Shown in pieces: positions 34,211 through 45,678 of a DNA stretch of 64,000 nt; position 1 is the first letter of the stretch; every line of letters starts with the position of its first letter. Where the stretch lies: assembly GCF_002901995.1 (NCBI RefSeq), contig NZ_PPQN01000012.1, forward strand, positions 26,207-90,206. The letters run 5' to 3'. The translations under genes were made by a program, and so were the position numbers. The notes beneath the pieces were generated by a model that saw nothing but the letters and a program-made list of their open reading frames with translations, did not search any database and was not told where the DNA came from. This DNA comes from Staphylococcus coagulans. GTDB lineage: Bacteria; Bacillota; Bacilli; Staphylococcales; Staphylococcaceae.

Positions 34211-35074
34211 ATGAAAAAAGTAAAAAAAGCGATTATTCCTGCGGCGGGGTTAGGTACACGTTTTTTACCTGCGACTAAAGCGATGCCGAAAGAAATGTTA
34301 CCGATATTAGATAAGCCAACAATTCAATATATTGTTGAAGAAGCGGTACGTGCTGGCATTGAAGATATTATTATCGTGACAGGGAAACATAAACGTGCGA
34401 TTGAAGACCATTTTGATCACCAATTGGAATTAGAAAATAACTTAGCTGAAAAAGGTAAAGATGCGTTATTGGAAAAAGTGCGTCATTCTACAAATTTAGC
34501 GAACATGTTTTATGTACGCCAAAAAGAGCAAAAAGGTTTAGGCCATGCAATTTGGACAGCCAAACAATTTATTGGAAACGAACCTTTTGCCGTGTTATTA
34601 GGTGATGATATTGTTGAATCTGACACGCCTGCTATTCAGCAATTGATTGAAGAGTACGACCGCACTGGTAAATCTGTCATTGGTGTTCAAGAAGTGCCTG
34701 AACAAGAAACGCACCGCTATGGGATTGTTGATCCAAAATCAAAAGACAATCGCTTATATGAAGTGACAAAATTTGTGGAAAAACCAGCGCCAGGTACAGC
34801 ACCATCAAATTTAGCGATTATGGGAAGATATGTGCTAACACCAGACATTTTTGATTATCTTGAAAATCAAGAAACAGGTGCAGGCGGAGAGATTCAATTA
34901 ACAGATGCGATTGAGCGTTTGAATCAATCTGAACAAGTTTTTGCTTATGATTTTGAAGGGGAACGTTTTGATGTCGGTGAAAAAATTGGCTTTGTCAAAA
35001 CGACGATTCAGTATGCTTTGAAAGATGAGGAAATGTCAGAAGAAATTCGTCAGTTTATCCAAACTTTGAAGTAG
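34211..35074 (+). CDS. galU: UTP-glucose-1-phosphate uridylyltransferase
   Basis: 287 residues, also called GtaB. It makes UDP-glucose for glycolipid and lipoteichoic-acid anchor synthesis. The nucleotide-binding loop [29 protein letters not shown] (metal Asp), [32 protein letters not shown] and [16 protein letters not shown] are family signatures and close to S. aureus GtaB. The frame extends five codons upstream to a GTG, but 34211 gives the normal [13 protein letters not shown] start and has GGTGAAGAGG before it. Monocistronic with a terminator. Confidence 0.95.
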   Translation: MKKVKKAIIPAAGLGTRFLPATKAMPKEMLPILDKPTIQYIVEEAVRAGIEDIIIVTGKHKRAIEDHFDHQLELENNLAEKGKDALLEKVRHSTNLANMFYVRQKEQKGLGHAIWTAKQFIGNEPFAVLLGDDIVESDTPAIQQLIEEYDRTGKSVIGVQEVPEQETHRYGIVDPKSKDNRLYEVTKFVEKPAPGTAPSNLAIMGRYVLTPDIFDYLENQETGAGGEIQLTDAIERLNQSEQVFAYDFEGERFDVGEKIGFVKTTIQYALKDEEMSEEIRQFIQTLK

Positions 35075-35108
35075 AACATCCTATTACAACGTAAATAATA
35101 CAATAAAT

Positions 35109-35166
35109 GAGAAAACGTGAACGACGTTATCGACTTGATACCGTTGTTCACGTTCTCTTTTTATTT
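35109..35166 (+). terminator. Terminator of galU
   Basis: Arms GAGAAAACGTGAAC and GTTCACGTTCTC with an inner ACG/CGT pairing, followed by TTTTTATTTTTT. Confidence 0.85.
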
Positions 35167-35273
35167 TTTCAATTGTTACAATTTAGCCATTTATCGCTTT
35201 ATTTATATATTAAACTGCTCATTTAAATATGCTAAAATATTCACATGAAAATTTAGAAAAGAGGAAGAAAAGA

Positions 35274-36581
35274 ATGCTTCTTTTTGCGATAGAAATATTG
35301 ATTATGATACTCGCAATTGTTTTGGGCCTACGAACAGCAGGCGCATTGGGTTGTGGGATCTTTGCACTTTTTGCCCAATTAATTATGATTTTTGGGTTTG
35401 GTTTACCCCCAGGTTCTGCACCTGTTACAGCTGTGCTGATTATTTTATCCATTGGGATTGCAGGCGGTACACTTCAAGCAACAGGTGGGATTGATTATTT
35501 AGTTCAACTTGCTTCAAAAATGATTGAACGTTTTCCAAAATCAATTATCTTTATCGCACCGATGATTGTTTTTGTATTTGTGTTTGGTATTGGGACAACT
35601 AATATTGCGTTATCTTTAGAACCAATTATTGCTAAAACAGCATTGAAAGCGCGCATCCAGCCTAAAAAGGCACTTACCGCTTCCGTATTAACAGCAAATA
35701 TTGCATTATTATGTAGTCCAGCGGCTTCAGCAACTGCCTATATGATTTCAGAGTTTGCAGGTCTAGGGATTACAATGGGACAATATCTCTCCATCGTTTT
35801 ACCTACGGCGTTAATAAGTATGTTGATTCTCAGCTGTTTTAATACATTTGTGGGTCGAACAAAAATAAGTGAAGCGCAAGCGCAAACGATGTTACAACAA
35901 ATGATTATTGAAGATAAACAAGAGGTTAAGACTTTTGATAAACGGGTTAAATGGGGTGTCTTCACATTTATACTGGCAGTCATCTGTATTTTAACTTTCG
36001 GTATTTTTCCGAAAATCGGACCTACATTCCATGTAGACGGCAAAACGGTTCATTTACAAATGACCGATCTTGTCCAACTATTTATGTATACGAGTGCAAT
36101 GATTAATCTTCTTTTAGTGAAAGTTCAGCCGAATCAGATTTTAACCACACATATTGCGCAAGCTGCAATTGGTGCAATTTTTGCGGTATTAGGGCCAGGT
36201 TGGTTAGGGGCTACCATCTTTAGTGCACCTGCTAATCGAGAAATGATGGAAAATGGGATTGGGAGTCTCATTTCACAAGCGCCTTGGCTTATGATTATAC
36301 TTGTTGCTTTAGTGGCGATGATTGTGATTTCTCAATCTGCGACCGCATCTATTGTCGTGCCAATCGTGTTGAGTCTAGGCATACCACCGACTTTCTTTAT
36401 TGCAATTGCACAGACATTAAACGTGAACTTCGTTATTCCTGCACAACCAACGATTTTATTCGCTGTCGATGTTGATGAAACACGTACAACAAAAGTAACG
36501 AGTTTCTTAATTCCAGGATTCTTTTTAATTACGACGACGGTCATTGTCGGTCTGACAATCCGATCATTATTAGGAATGTAA
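35274..36581 (+). CDS. Anaerobic C4-dicarboxylate transporter, DcuA/DcuB family
   Basis: 435 residues with about 10-12 hydrophobic segments. N-terminus MLLFAIEILIMILAIVLGLR, then GFGLPPGSAPVTAVLIIL and FVFGIGTTNIALSLEPIIA, match the Dcu family, which exchanges fumarate, malate or aspartate for succinate during anaerobic growth. The open frame begins 15 codons upstream, but position 35274 follows GAGGAAG and gives the typical Dcu N-terminus. Its own terminator lies at 36632-36683. Which of the dicarboxylates is carried cannot be told. Confidence 0.87.
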   Translation: MLLFAIEILIMILAIVLGLRTAGALGCGIFALFAQLIMIFGFGLPPGSAPVTAVLIILSIGIAGGTLQATGGIDYLVQLASKMIERFPKSIIFIAPMIVFVFVFGIGTTNIALSLEPIIAKTALKARIQPKKALTASVLTANIALLCSPAASATAYMISEFAGLGITMGQYLSIVLPTALISMLILSCFNTFVGRTKISEAQAQTMLQQMIIEDKQEVKTFDKRVKWGVFTFILAVICILTFGIFPKIGPTFHVDGKTVHLQMTDLVQLFMYTSAMINLLLVKVQPNQILTTHIAQAAIGAIFAVLGPGWLGATIFSAPANREMMENGIGSLISQAPWLMIILVALVAMIVISQSATASIVVPIVLSLGIPPTFFIAIAQTLNVNFVIPAQPTILFAVDVDETRTTKVTSFLIPGFFLITTTVIVGLTIRSLLGM

Positions 36582-36631
36582 AAATAGGATTGTTTCGTTT
36601 TTAATCGAATCATAACTTTCAACTTATAGAT

Positions 36632-36683
36632 GAAGTAAGACAGAATACGTAGATTTTACGTGTTCAGGTCTTACTTCTTTTTT
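36632..36683 (+). terminator. Terminator of the Dcu gene
   Basis: Arms GAAGTAAGAC and GTCTTACTTC with inner ACGT/ACGT, followed by six T. Confidence 0.88.
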
Positions 36684-36789
36684 GGAAGCATAATCACTGA
36701 TTGTGGCATCATAGCGCAATGGAACGGATGAAAGAATTATGCTATTTTTATTAATGCTTTTGCCTATAAACTGAAAAAGGGGATTCAAT

Positions 36790-38142
36790 TTGAAAGTGCA
36801 ATTAACCAAAAGTCAAAAATTATCATTTGGAGTAGGTGCCGTCGGTAAAGATGCTGTATTTAATTTAGTCAGTATTTATTTTATGTTTTATGTGACGGAT
36901 ATTATTAAACTATCCCCCGTTTTTGTGGGGTTTCTTTTTTTTATTGCAAGAATATGGGATGCCATCAACGATCCACTTATGGGGATGATGGTCGATCGAA
37001 CGCAGCATCGCTTTGGCAAGTTTAAAATATGGCTAGGGATAGGAACAACGACAAATGCACTGTTTACACTCTTATTATTTACGAACTTTGAATTACCTCA
37101 ATTCATGATGTATGTTTATGTGTCAGTGATGTATGTATTGTGGGGGATGACTTATACGATGATGGATATTCCTTATTGGGCATGGCTACCGAATTTGACA
37201 CAAGATTCGCGAGAACGTGAGAAGATGTCTGTGATTCCACGCTTTTTTGCGAGTTTAGCTGCTTGTATGATTGGAACATGGGGGTTGTATTTGATTGACC
37301 GTTTGAGTCAAATTTTAGGTCATGGACATCTTTCAGTCGGTATGTTTATTGTGGCACTTTTTTGTAGCGTACTTTTTGTAGTGACAATTGGTGTGACGCT
37401 CATAGGTGTTCCAGAAAATCAGTCAGTTAAAGTTAAGCCGATTCCTCGATTACCTTTTAATAAAATCAAACAGATGCTTTTTCATCATCATGCTTTATTA
37501 GCTATGATGGGATTACTCTTATTTTTTAATTTAGGCATGCAGTTACTTAATGGCACACTTATTTATTATTTCAAGTATGTCATCAATATTGAACAATATT
37601 TTGTATATTTTAACAGTGTGATATTTATCGAAATGCTTGCGCTAGTATGTTTGCCTTTTTGGATAGGGCATGTAGGCCGTCAAAATGCGTTTAATAGTGC
37701 GATGTTATTCATCATTAGCGGTCTTGTTTTGATTTTATACTCAGGCTTTGTAGCACCGCATCAATTGGGATGGATTTTATTTGGAGGAATGGTTCTTAGA
37801 ATCGGTACGGGTTTCATGCTAGGTATGGTGACAATTATGCTCGCGGATGTGATTGATGATGGGGAAATACAATTTGGACGACGCCACGATAGTTTAATTA
37901 CTGCGACGTATACCTTTGTCACTAAAGCGTCACATGCATTATCCGGTCTCATGATTGGTGCCGGTATGTCGCTATTTCACTTTATTCCAAACCAGCATCA
38001 GCGTTTTGAAACGCAAATGGGGATACGTATATTAGGATTGATTTTGCCGATACTATGCATTGTAATCAGCACTTTTTTATATCATCAAACGTATCCATTA
38101 AAAGAGAGCAGTAAGATTAAAAGAGGGCAAATATCATCATAA
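36790..38142 (+). CDS. GPH-family (MelB-like) symporter
   Basis: 450 residues, 12 membrane spans. Landmarks of the glycoside-pentoside-hexuronide:cation symporter family: KLSFGVGAVGKDAVFNLVS, IARIWDAINDPLMGMMVDR (the cation-site Asp residues), RFGKFKIWL and YTMMDIPYWAWLPNLT. It couples sugar or nucleoside import to sodium or protons. The start is TTG, 6-9 nt after AAAAAGGGG. It converges on a nucleoside hydrolase gene, which hints that the cargo may be a nucleoside; no other neighbour informs on substrate. Confidence 0.87.
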   Translation: MKVQLTKSQKLSFGVGAVGKDAVFNLVSIYFMFYVTDIIKLSPVFVGFLFFIARIWDAINDPLMGMMVDRTQHRFGKFKIWLGIGTTTNALFTLLLFTNFELPQFMMYVYVSVMYVLWGMTYTMMDIPYWAWLPNLTQDSREREKMSVIPRFFASLAACMIGTWGLYLIDRLSQILGHGHLSVGMFIVALFCSVLFVVTIGVTLIGVPENQSVKVKPIPRLPFNKIKQMLFHHHALLAMMGLLLFFNLGMQLLNGTLIYYFKYVINIEQYFVYFNSVIFIEMLALVCLPFWIGHVGRQNAFNSAMLFIISGLVLILYSGFVAPHQLGWILFGGMVLRIGTGFMLGMVTIMLADVIDDGEIQFGRRHDSLITATYTFVTKASHALSGLMIGAGMSLFHFIPNQHQRFETQMGIRILGLILPILCIVISTFLYHQTYPLKESSKIKRGQISS

Positions 38143-38215
38143 AACTTTTAAAACATTTTTAAACATAATTGGATTCATTTGTATTTTGTTCAGTTTCTAT
38201 CGTCAAAGATAACAA

Positions 38216-38252
38216 GGATTGCGCAGCACACAATATCAGCATATGCGCAATC
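38216..38252. repeat. Hairpin between convergent genes
   Basis: Perfect 10-bp arms GGATTGCGCA and TGCGCAATCC, 17-nt loop, no T-run. It lies between the symporter and nucleoside hydrolase ends and may act as a shared terminator. Confidence 0.55.
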
Positions 38253-38359
38253 CCAACCTCTACAATTCTTTTAATGAATTAAAAGCTTTTTTGTAAACTA
38301 AAATAAATTATATCTCAGGCGTGACGTATTATTGTGAATGTATTAGATCATCAATATAT

Positions 38360-39295
38360 TTAGACTTTTTTAGCAAGCTCTGTAATGTATTTAAAGAATG
38401 CATCATGTTCAACATGATTGATCACTTGAATGAGACGTCCGTTTTGTTCATCTAAATAAGTTCGACCTTGGCTAGGCCCTTTTGTATAAACGGAAGCTTT
38501 TACTTCCTCTTTTTTAACAAGTGAAGGTTGACCGACATAAGCTGTCGTCAAAACATCCCATAAAAAATAAGTCGAATTCGTTTGAAAATGTGTTAAAGGT
38601 GGAACAGCTGCATAGCTGACGCCTAGGAAGTCAACACCCGGATAGTGACGTTCATCTGCCCACATTTGTCGGATATTGAGTGTTAGTGGCACTTGGTTTG
38701 TACTTTCAAGTGCGACCATATCGATTGGAATGGCGCTATCAAAAACGGTTTTTACCGCTTCTGGGTCCCAAAATGCGTTCCATTCTGCTGTTCCATCATG
38801 TTCAGGTTCTTCGACGTTACCACGTTCTAAAAATGTGCCGCCCATCCAAACGAGGCGTTCAATTTTTTCAGTAATATGAGGTGCGGTTTGTAATGCTTTC
38901 GCTAAATCAGTTAAAGGTCCTGTAAATAATAACGTCACGGATCTCTCAGAAGTTTCAAGACGCTCGATGATATCTTGATATGCAGGAACCGTTCTTAACT
39001 GTGATTGTACAGGAACCTGTTCATTTAAGATAGGCAAGGCATCCATGAAAAAGGCATGCATACGCCAGTCTTTTGGAAATGGATTTTTACCGCGTTCTTC
39101 TGAAGCGGCGACATCTAGAGGGTAACGAGAAAACCGATTAATAATTTTACGAGAGGCGCTCTCTGCAGGCTCAACATAGCTATCTGCACCAATCGCACTG
39201 ACACCGATTAACTGAATATCCTCCATCTGTAAAAGTAAAAACAGTGAAATGAGATCATCTACACCGCCATCATGGTTAAAGTAAACGTGCTTCAT
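38360..39295 (-). CDS. Nucleoside hydrolase (IunH family)
   Basis: 311 residues. The N-terminal calcium-site motif, usually DTDPGxDDA, reads NHDGGVDDLISL, keeping the paired Asp residues while the first Asp is Asn. LFTGPLTDLAKALQ, LVWMGGTF, EWNAFWDPEA and a C-terminal VINHVEHDAF match the family, which splits nucleosides into base and ribose. The start follows AAGGAG. The divergence of the first motif suggests unusual substrate preference. Ribose released could feed the ribokinase encoded elsewhere in this window. Confidence 0.85.
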   Translation of the reverse strand: MKHVYFNHDGGVDDLISLFLLLQMEDIQLIGVSAIGADSYVEPAESASRKIINRFSRYPLDVAASEERGKNPFPKDWRMHAFFMDALPILNEQVPVQSQLRTVPAYQDIIERLETSERSVTLLFTGPLTDLAKALQTAPHITEKIERLVWMGGTFLERGNVEEPEHDGTAEWNAFWDPEAVKTVFDSAIPIDMVALESTNQVPLTLNIRQMWADERHYPGVDFLGVSYAAVPPLTHFQTNSTYFLWDVLTTAYVGQPSLVKKEEVKASVYTKGPSQGRTYLDEQNGRLIQVINHVEHDAFFKYITELAKKV

Positions 39296-39427
39296 AAATT
39301 TCTCCTTATATTGAAGTAGTTGTATAAATACGACTTATACTATGTTCAATGTACAACGCGTGCCGTGGAATGACAAGTGATGGGCTACTTTTTGTGTTGT
39401 AAGTCAGGATAGACAGTGGGAGATTGA

Positions 39428-39470
39428 TAAAAAACGAGCCAGAAAGTAACGTGATGTTACTTCTGGCTCG
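39428..39470 (-). terminator. Terminator of the alpha/beta hydrolase gene
   Basis: Arms CGAGCCAGAAAGTAAC and GTTACTTCTGGCTCG (one bulge). On the minus strand the T-run follows at 39429-39434. Confidence 0.88.
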
Positions 39471-39521
39471 CTTGCATGGTATAGCGATTTTAAAAATGCG
39501 TGATGTTTAAAGCGTAATCGT

Positions 39522-40397
39522 TTAAAACGTAGTGCCGCCTTGGCGTTCATCTGTAAAGTAAATCCATTGAACGATGTCTTGGAAAATAAGTTCATTGTAG
39601 CTAGATTCATTAAAAATTTCATGTTGTAAGTCTGAATAGATACGTATAGCTTTATGTTGTGAAGCAATCTCATCATAAAATTGTAACGAATCTTTTGGAT
39701 TAACGATAGGATCCGCTTGACCGTGTAAAATCAAAACATCATCTACAAATGCGTCTGGGTTTTCTTTAAGTTCGATAACACCATCCACAACGGCATATGC
39801 AAGACCCATCGAAATTTCATTTGGAACGAGTGCATCGTGGATATAATCTCTAACCACATTGAGATCAGAGCAAATGCCTTCTGATAAAACATTTGGAACG
39901 TACGAATCTGGAGGTGTTTGTCTATCGCCGTATGCTTCTTCAAAGAAACGATTGTTATCTCGAGTGACACCGCCAGAAGTTATAATACCGTTCACACGTC
40001 CAGGGTAGCGTGTACCATAAAAGGCAACATTGTAACCGCCCATGCTGTGGCCGATTAAGTATATTTTATTACCGAAGTTGTCTTTTACATATTGAACGAC
40101 TGCATCTAAGTCTTCTATAATTTGATCTTTATGATCATAGTATGTTTGTTTACCTTCAGAACGTCCATGTCCACGTTGATCATAGCGAATGACATTGATA
40201 GAATTTGAAACTAAAAAGTCAGTAATTTTATCATAACGGTCTAAATGTTCAGCTAAGCCATGAACAATAATGACATTAATTTGTTCATCAAGCGTTTCAT
40301 CATCTGGTAGTTCAAAATCAAAAAGTCTTTCTGCGCGTGTGATTTTAGCATAAAGTTTTGTTCCATCTTTAGACGGGATATAATCGATATAGCTCAT
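39522..40397 (-). CDS. Alpha/beta hydrolase, lysophospholipase/monoacylglycerol lipase type
   Basis: 291 residues. Motifs: oxyanion HGLAEHLDRYDKI, DQRGHGRSEGKQTYYDH, nucleophile elbow LIGHSMGGYNV (Ser), LILHGQADPIVNPKDS (Asp) and a His in SDLQHEIFNE. These make a complete Ser-Asp-His triad of the PldB/MGL group. The frame extends 23 codons upstream, but AAGGAGG sits 8 nt before the ATG at 40397 (MSYIDYIPSKDG). Cytosolic; probably deacylates lysophospholipids or monoacylglycerol. Divergent from cardiolipin synthase. Confidence 0.87.
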   Translation of the reverse strand: MSYIDYIPSKDGTKLYAKITRAERLFDFELPDDETLDEQINVIIVHGLAEHLDRYDKITDFLVSNSINVIRYDQRGHGRSEGKQTYYDHKDQIIEDLDAVVQYVKDNFGNKIYLIGHSMGGYNVAFYGTRYPGRVNGIITSGGVTRDNNRFFEEAYGDRQTPPDSYVPNVLSEGICSDLNVVRDYIHDALVPNEISMGLAYAVVDGVIELKENPDAFVDDVLILHGQADPIVNPKDSLQFYDEIASQHKAIRIYSDLQHEIFNESSYNELIFQDIVQWIYFTDERQGGTTF

Positions 40398-40566
40398 TAT
40401 AAAACCTCCTTTGATGATTTCTTTTAGTTTATCCCAAATGAATTTAAAATGGAAAATTTTTGTCATAATTTATTTGGTTTAATTTATTCATTATTCAGTT
40501 AAATGCTAAAAAACAATAATTGCGTTATAATGATGACATTCAAAAATAGATAAGGGGGAGCCACCA

Positions 40567-42057
40567 TTGCAACTCATATTTGATCCGAACGTCAATATGA
40601 TATATAGAATTGTATCAGGTGCTTTTTTTCTGATAAATGTTGTTTTAGCATTGTTTATTATCTTTTTAGAGCGGGATCGACGAGAAGCAACAGCGACATG
40701 GGCTTGGCTGTTGTTATTATTTATTATGCCGATATTCGGTTTCTTGCTGTATTTATTTTTCGGGCGAGCAGTAAGATTGAAAAGCTCACGTTATGAACAA
40801 GGAAAAGAAATCGAGGATGCGCGAACGCGCGTCAAAAATCAAAAGCAGCAGTTCATTGATCACACTTTTAAAACGGAAAATCCTGTCGTGGAGAAGCAAT
40901 CTGACTTAGTAGAAATGATGTTGACACGTGAAGTAAGTTTTTTGAGTGAAAATAATCATGTGAAGACGTTTACTGATGGACATGCACTTTTTGAAAAGAT
41001 GAAGCAAGATTTAAAAGCAGCCAAAACCTATATACACATGGAATTTTATATTTTGAATTTAGATGGTCTTGGTAAGTCTATTCTTGAAATCTTAAAAGAT
41101 AAAGCGAAGGAAGGGCTTGAAGTCAAACTTCTATATGATGCGGTAGGTTCAAAACAGTTAAGAAAGTCAAAATTAAAAGATTTAACTGAAGCAGGCGTAG
41201 AGGTTGAAGCGTTTTTCCATGCGAAAATTATTCCTTTCGTTAACTTTCGCGTCAATAATCGGAATCACCGCAAAAACGTAGTCATCGATGGCGATATCGG
41301 TTATGTGGGTGGCTTTAATGTAGGGGATGAATATTTAGGTTTAGATGAAAAAATGGGTTACTGGCGTGATACGCATCTACGTATACAAGGCGATGGTGTA
41401 GATGCGTTACAACTTGGTTTCATTCACGATTGGAACTCACAAGTTGCTGATGAATATCAACTTGATTATAGTGAACGTTATTTCCCAGAAAATGCACGAA
41501 AAGATGGCCAAGTTGCTATGCAGTTAGGTCTAAGTGGACCGAACAGAGATTGGCCACAACTCGAATTCGCATATTTAAAAATGATTATGAATGCGAAGTC
41601 TACCATTTATATGCAGTCGCCTTACTTTGTCCCTGATGTGGGCTTCGTAAATGCGTTGAGAATTGCTGCAAAATCAGGTGTCGATATTCATCTAATGATT
41701 CCGAATAAACCAGACCAACCTTTCGTTCATTGGGCGACATTGACAACGGTTGCATTGTTAATGTATGAAGGTGTCAATGTCTACACGTACGAAAATGGCT
41801 TTATTCATTCTAAAATGATGGTTATCGATGGAGAAGTGGCGTCCGTCGGTTCTGCTAATATGGATGCGCGAAGCTTTAAATTGAATTTTGAAGTGAATGC
41901 GTTGATTTACAATCAAGATATTGCTAAATCATTGATTTCTGCATTTAAAGAAGATTTAAAAGTCTCTAAACAATTAACACCTGAACGATATGAACAACGT
42001 TCAAATTGGGTTAAATTTAAGCAATCGATTGCCAAATTAGTATCACCGATTTTATAA
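40567..42057 (+). CDS. cls: Cardiolipin synthase
   Basis: 496 residues. Two N-terminal membrane helices (about 12-32, 42-62), then two phospholipase-D motifs: NHRKNVVIDGDIGYVGGFN and IHSKMMVIDGEVASVGSAN, each an HxKxxxxD catalytic set. This is the bacterial ClsA-type architecture joining two phosphatidylglycerols into cardiolipin. The start is TTG, 6 nt after AAGGGGGAG. Staphylococci usually have two cls genes; which paralogue this is cannot be told. Confidence 0.93.
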   Translation: MQLIFDPNVNMIYRIVSGAFFLINVVLALFIIFLERDRREATATWAWLLLLFIMPIFGFLLYLFFGRAVRLKSSRYEQGKEIEDARTRVKNQKQQFIDHTFKTENPVVEKQSDLVEMMLTREVSFLSENNHVKTFTDGHALFEKMKQDLKAAKTYIHMEFYILNLDGLGKSILEILKDKAKEGLEVKLLYDAVGSKQLRKSKLKDLTEAGVEVEAFFHAKIIPFVNFRVNNRNHRKNVVIDGDIGYVGGFNVGDEYLGLDEKMGYWRDTHLRIQGDGVDALQLGFIHDWNSQVADEYQLDYSERYFPENARKDGQVAMQLGLSGPNRDWPQLEFAYLKMIMNAKSTIYMQSPYFVPDVGFVNALRIAAKSGVDIHLMIPNKPDQPFVHWATLTTVALLMYEGVNVYTYENGFIHSKMMVIDGEVASVGSANMDARSFKLNFEVNALIYNQDIAKSLISAFKEDLKVSKQLTPERYEQRSNWVKFKQSIAKLVSPIL

Positions 42058-42183
42058 TTTGAGTTTTGTTTTTAAATAAATCGGTCCAACGATACGCATA
42101 TGAAAAATAGCAATTTTATAAGTTGAATTGTCATTTTACATTTTTAATGTTACGATAAATTTGCAAAACTTAAATATGAACTT

Positions 42184-42268
42184 GCTAGGGGTGCTTTAAT
42201 AAGCTGAAAGAGGTGCAAGCCTCAACCCTTTGAACCTGATCTAGATCATACTAGCGTAGGGAAGCAAA
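42184..42268 (+). ncRNA. TPP riboswitch (THI box)
   Basis: GCTAGGGGTGC, GCTGAAAGAGG and the highly conserved ACCCTTTGAACCTGATCTAG ending in CTAGCGTAGGGAAGC define the TPP aptamer. It lies in the 413-bp cls-thiC gap, upstream of the thiC leader terminator. Confidence 0.95.
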
Positions 42269-42381
42269 CGAAATGATTTTAAGATAAAGTGGTTTTTGAA
42301 AAGCTGTCTATTTTGGTTTGTCTTTCATAATGAAACGAGCCATCTCAGAGCGCCTACCACTTCATAATATATTCGTTTCTT

Positions 42382-42420
42382 TAATGCGCACTCAATTTTT
42401 CTAGAGTGCGCATTTTCTTT
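42382..42420 (+). terminator. Leader terminator between TPP riboswitch and thiC
   Basis: Perfect arms ATGCGCACTC (42384-42393) and GAGTGCGCAT (42404-42413) followed by TTTTCTTT. It lies 114 nt after the aptamer, presumably the switch output. Confidence 0.82.
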
Positions 42421-42458
42421 GGTTTTCAGTTGAATTAAAGGCCTCGAGCATATATTAG

Positions 42459-44207
<1,749 letters not shown>

Positions 44208-44284
44208 GCATGAACAACAAGTGGCGTATATGATGAAATAACAAAATGGATTGAGCCATCTATCTGATGTTTAAATCCTATATA

Positions 44285-44361
44285 AGCAATAGAGGTCGAT
44301 GATTGGGCGACGCTTGAGTTAAATTTCAAGCGCCATTATCGTTGTCTCTATTGCTATTTTT
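44285..44361 (+). terminator. Terminator of thiC
   Basis: Outer arms AGCAATAGAG and CTCTATTGCT, inner CGCTTGA/TCAAGCG, followed by ATTTTT. The remaining 322-bp gap to the nickel transporter holds no gene. Confidence 0.82.
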
Positions 44362-44529
44362 GTGCGTAATATCAGTATTTGGTAAGATATTATATTTAAA
44401 ACTGAAAATAATCATTCAATAAATATAATCATTAAAAGTTTATTTGTTAATAATTGTAAAAGCTTTTAATTGTGTTTAGTTCGTTGTATGATTTTATTAT
44501 TATAAAATAAGAATTGAAGTGATGGAGAT

Positions 44530-45544
44530 ATGGAAAGAACTAAAGGCATTAAAGCTACTCTTCCTTATTTTGTGGTGATTCTGCTTTTACATATTTTAGG
44601 TGTTGTTTTTCTAATGATCGGCGGTGCAAGTCATCCGCTCATCATTGGGATGGGTGTGGTCGCCTATACATTAGGATTGAGACACGCATTTGATGCGGAT
44701 CATATTGCTGCTATCGACAATACAGTGCGTAAACTTTTAGAACAACAGCGTCATTCTATGGGTGTAGGTTTTTATTTTTCACTCGGACATTCATCTGTGG
44801 TCTTTTTAATGGCAGTTATGTTAGGGTTAGCCGTTCATTGGGCGCAAAGCCATTTAGCAGGTTTTCAATCAACAGGTGGATTAATCGGCACATTGGTTTC
44901 TGGATTTTTCTTATTAATAATTGGGCTTTTAAACTTAGTTATACTGATTCAATTAATACAATTATCACGAAAATTGAAATATGAAGAAATTGGAGAGAGT
45001 CAAATCAATGAATTGATTGAATCAAGAGGCTTAATCATGCGCTTTGTAGGACCGCTTTTTCAATTAATTAATCAAAGTTGGCACGTTTTTTCCTTTAGGA
45101 TTCTTATTTGGTTTAGGGTTCGACACAGCAAGTGAAGTCTCATTACTAGCATTATCAGCGGGTGCATCACAGCATACAGTGCCGTTTTTAGGTATCATTG
45201 CTTTGCCGATTTTATTTGCATCCGGCATGAGTTTACTCGATACACTAGATGGTGTGTTCATGACAAATGCCTATCACTGGGCATTTGAACGTCCTGCTAG
45301 AAAACTTTTTTACAATATCACGATGACCGCTATTTCAGTCATTGCTGCGATTATCATAGGTGGCATTGAAATTATTCAGCTTATTGGCGAAAAACAACAT
45401 TGGGACCATGGCTTTTTAGGGTGGTTGACACAATTAGATTTTGGATGGTTAGGCTATATTTTAGTCATCGTACTTATACTATCATGGCTTATTGCACTAC
45501 TTATCTGGAAAGTGGGACATTTTGAGGAAAGATGGCGAGCATAA
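44530..45544 (+). pseudogene. nixA: NiCoT-family nickel/cobalt permease (NixA-like), frameshifted
   Basis: The first part (44530-45135) encodes the N-terminal 185 residues, including the nickel-site motif RHAFDADHIAAIDN in helix II. After WHVF the frame breaks. In another frame the protein continues PLGFLFGLGFDTASEVSLL to ALLIWKVGHFEERWRA, ending at 45544. The cause is a run of six T at 45086-45091; five T would restore one continuous 337-residue protein, the usual length. So this is a recent one-base insertion in a homopolymer (or a sequencing error or phase-variable tract). The intact protein would import nickel for urease. Confidence 0.9.
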
Positions 45545-45551
45545 CGATAAT

Positions 45552-45610
45552 AAAAAGAGGGAGCAAGCTGTCGTCTCAAAGATTAAGACGATTCAGCGGC
45601 TCCCTTTTTA
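45552..45610. terminator. Bidirectional terminator
   Basis: Outer arms AAAAGAGGGAGC and GCTCCCTTTTT with an inner GTCGTCT/AGACGAT stem. T-runs occur on both strands, serving the convergent nickel-permease and CynX/NimT genes. Confidence 0.85.
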
Positions 45611-45678
45611 GTATTCAAAAGTAAAATGCAATATGAAAAGCTTAACGGCATCGTTCATAGTCGTGAACGCATGAAAAC

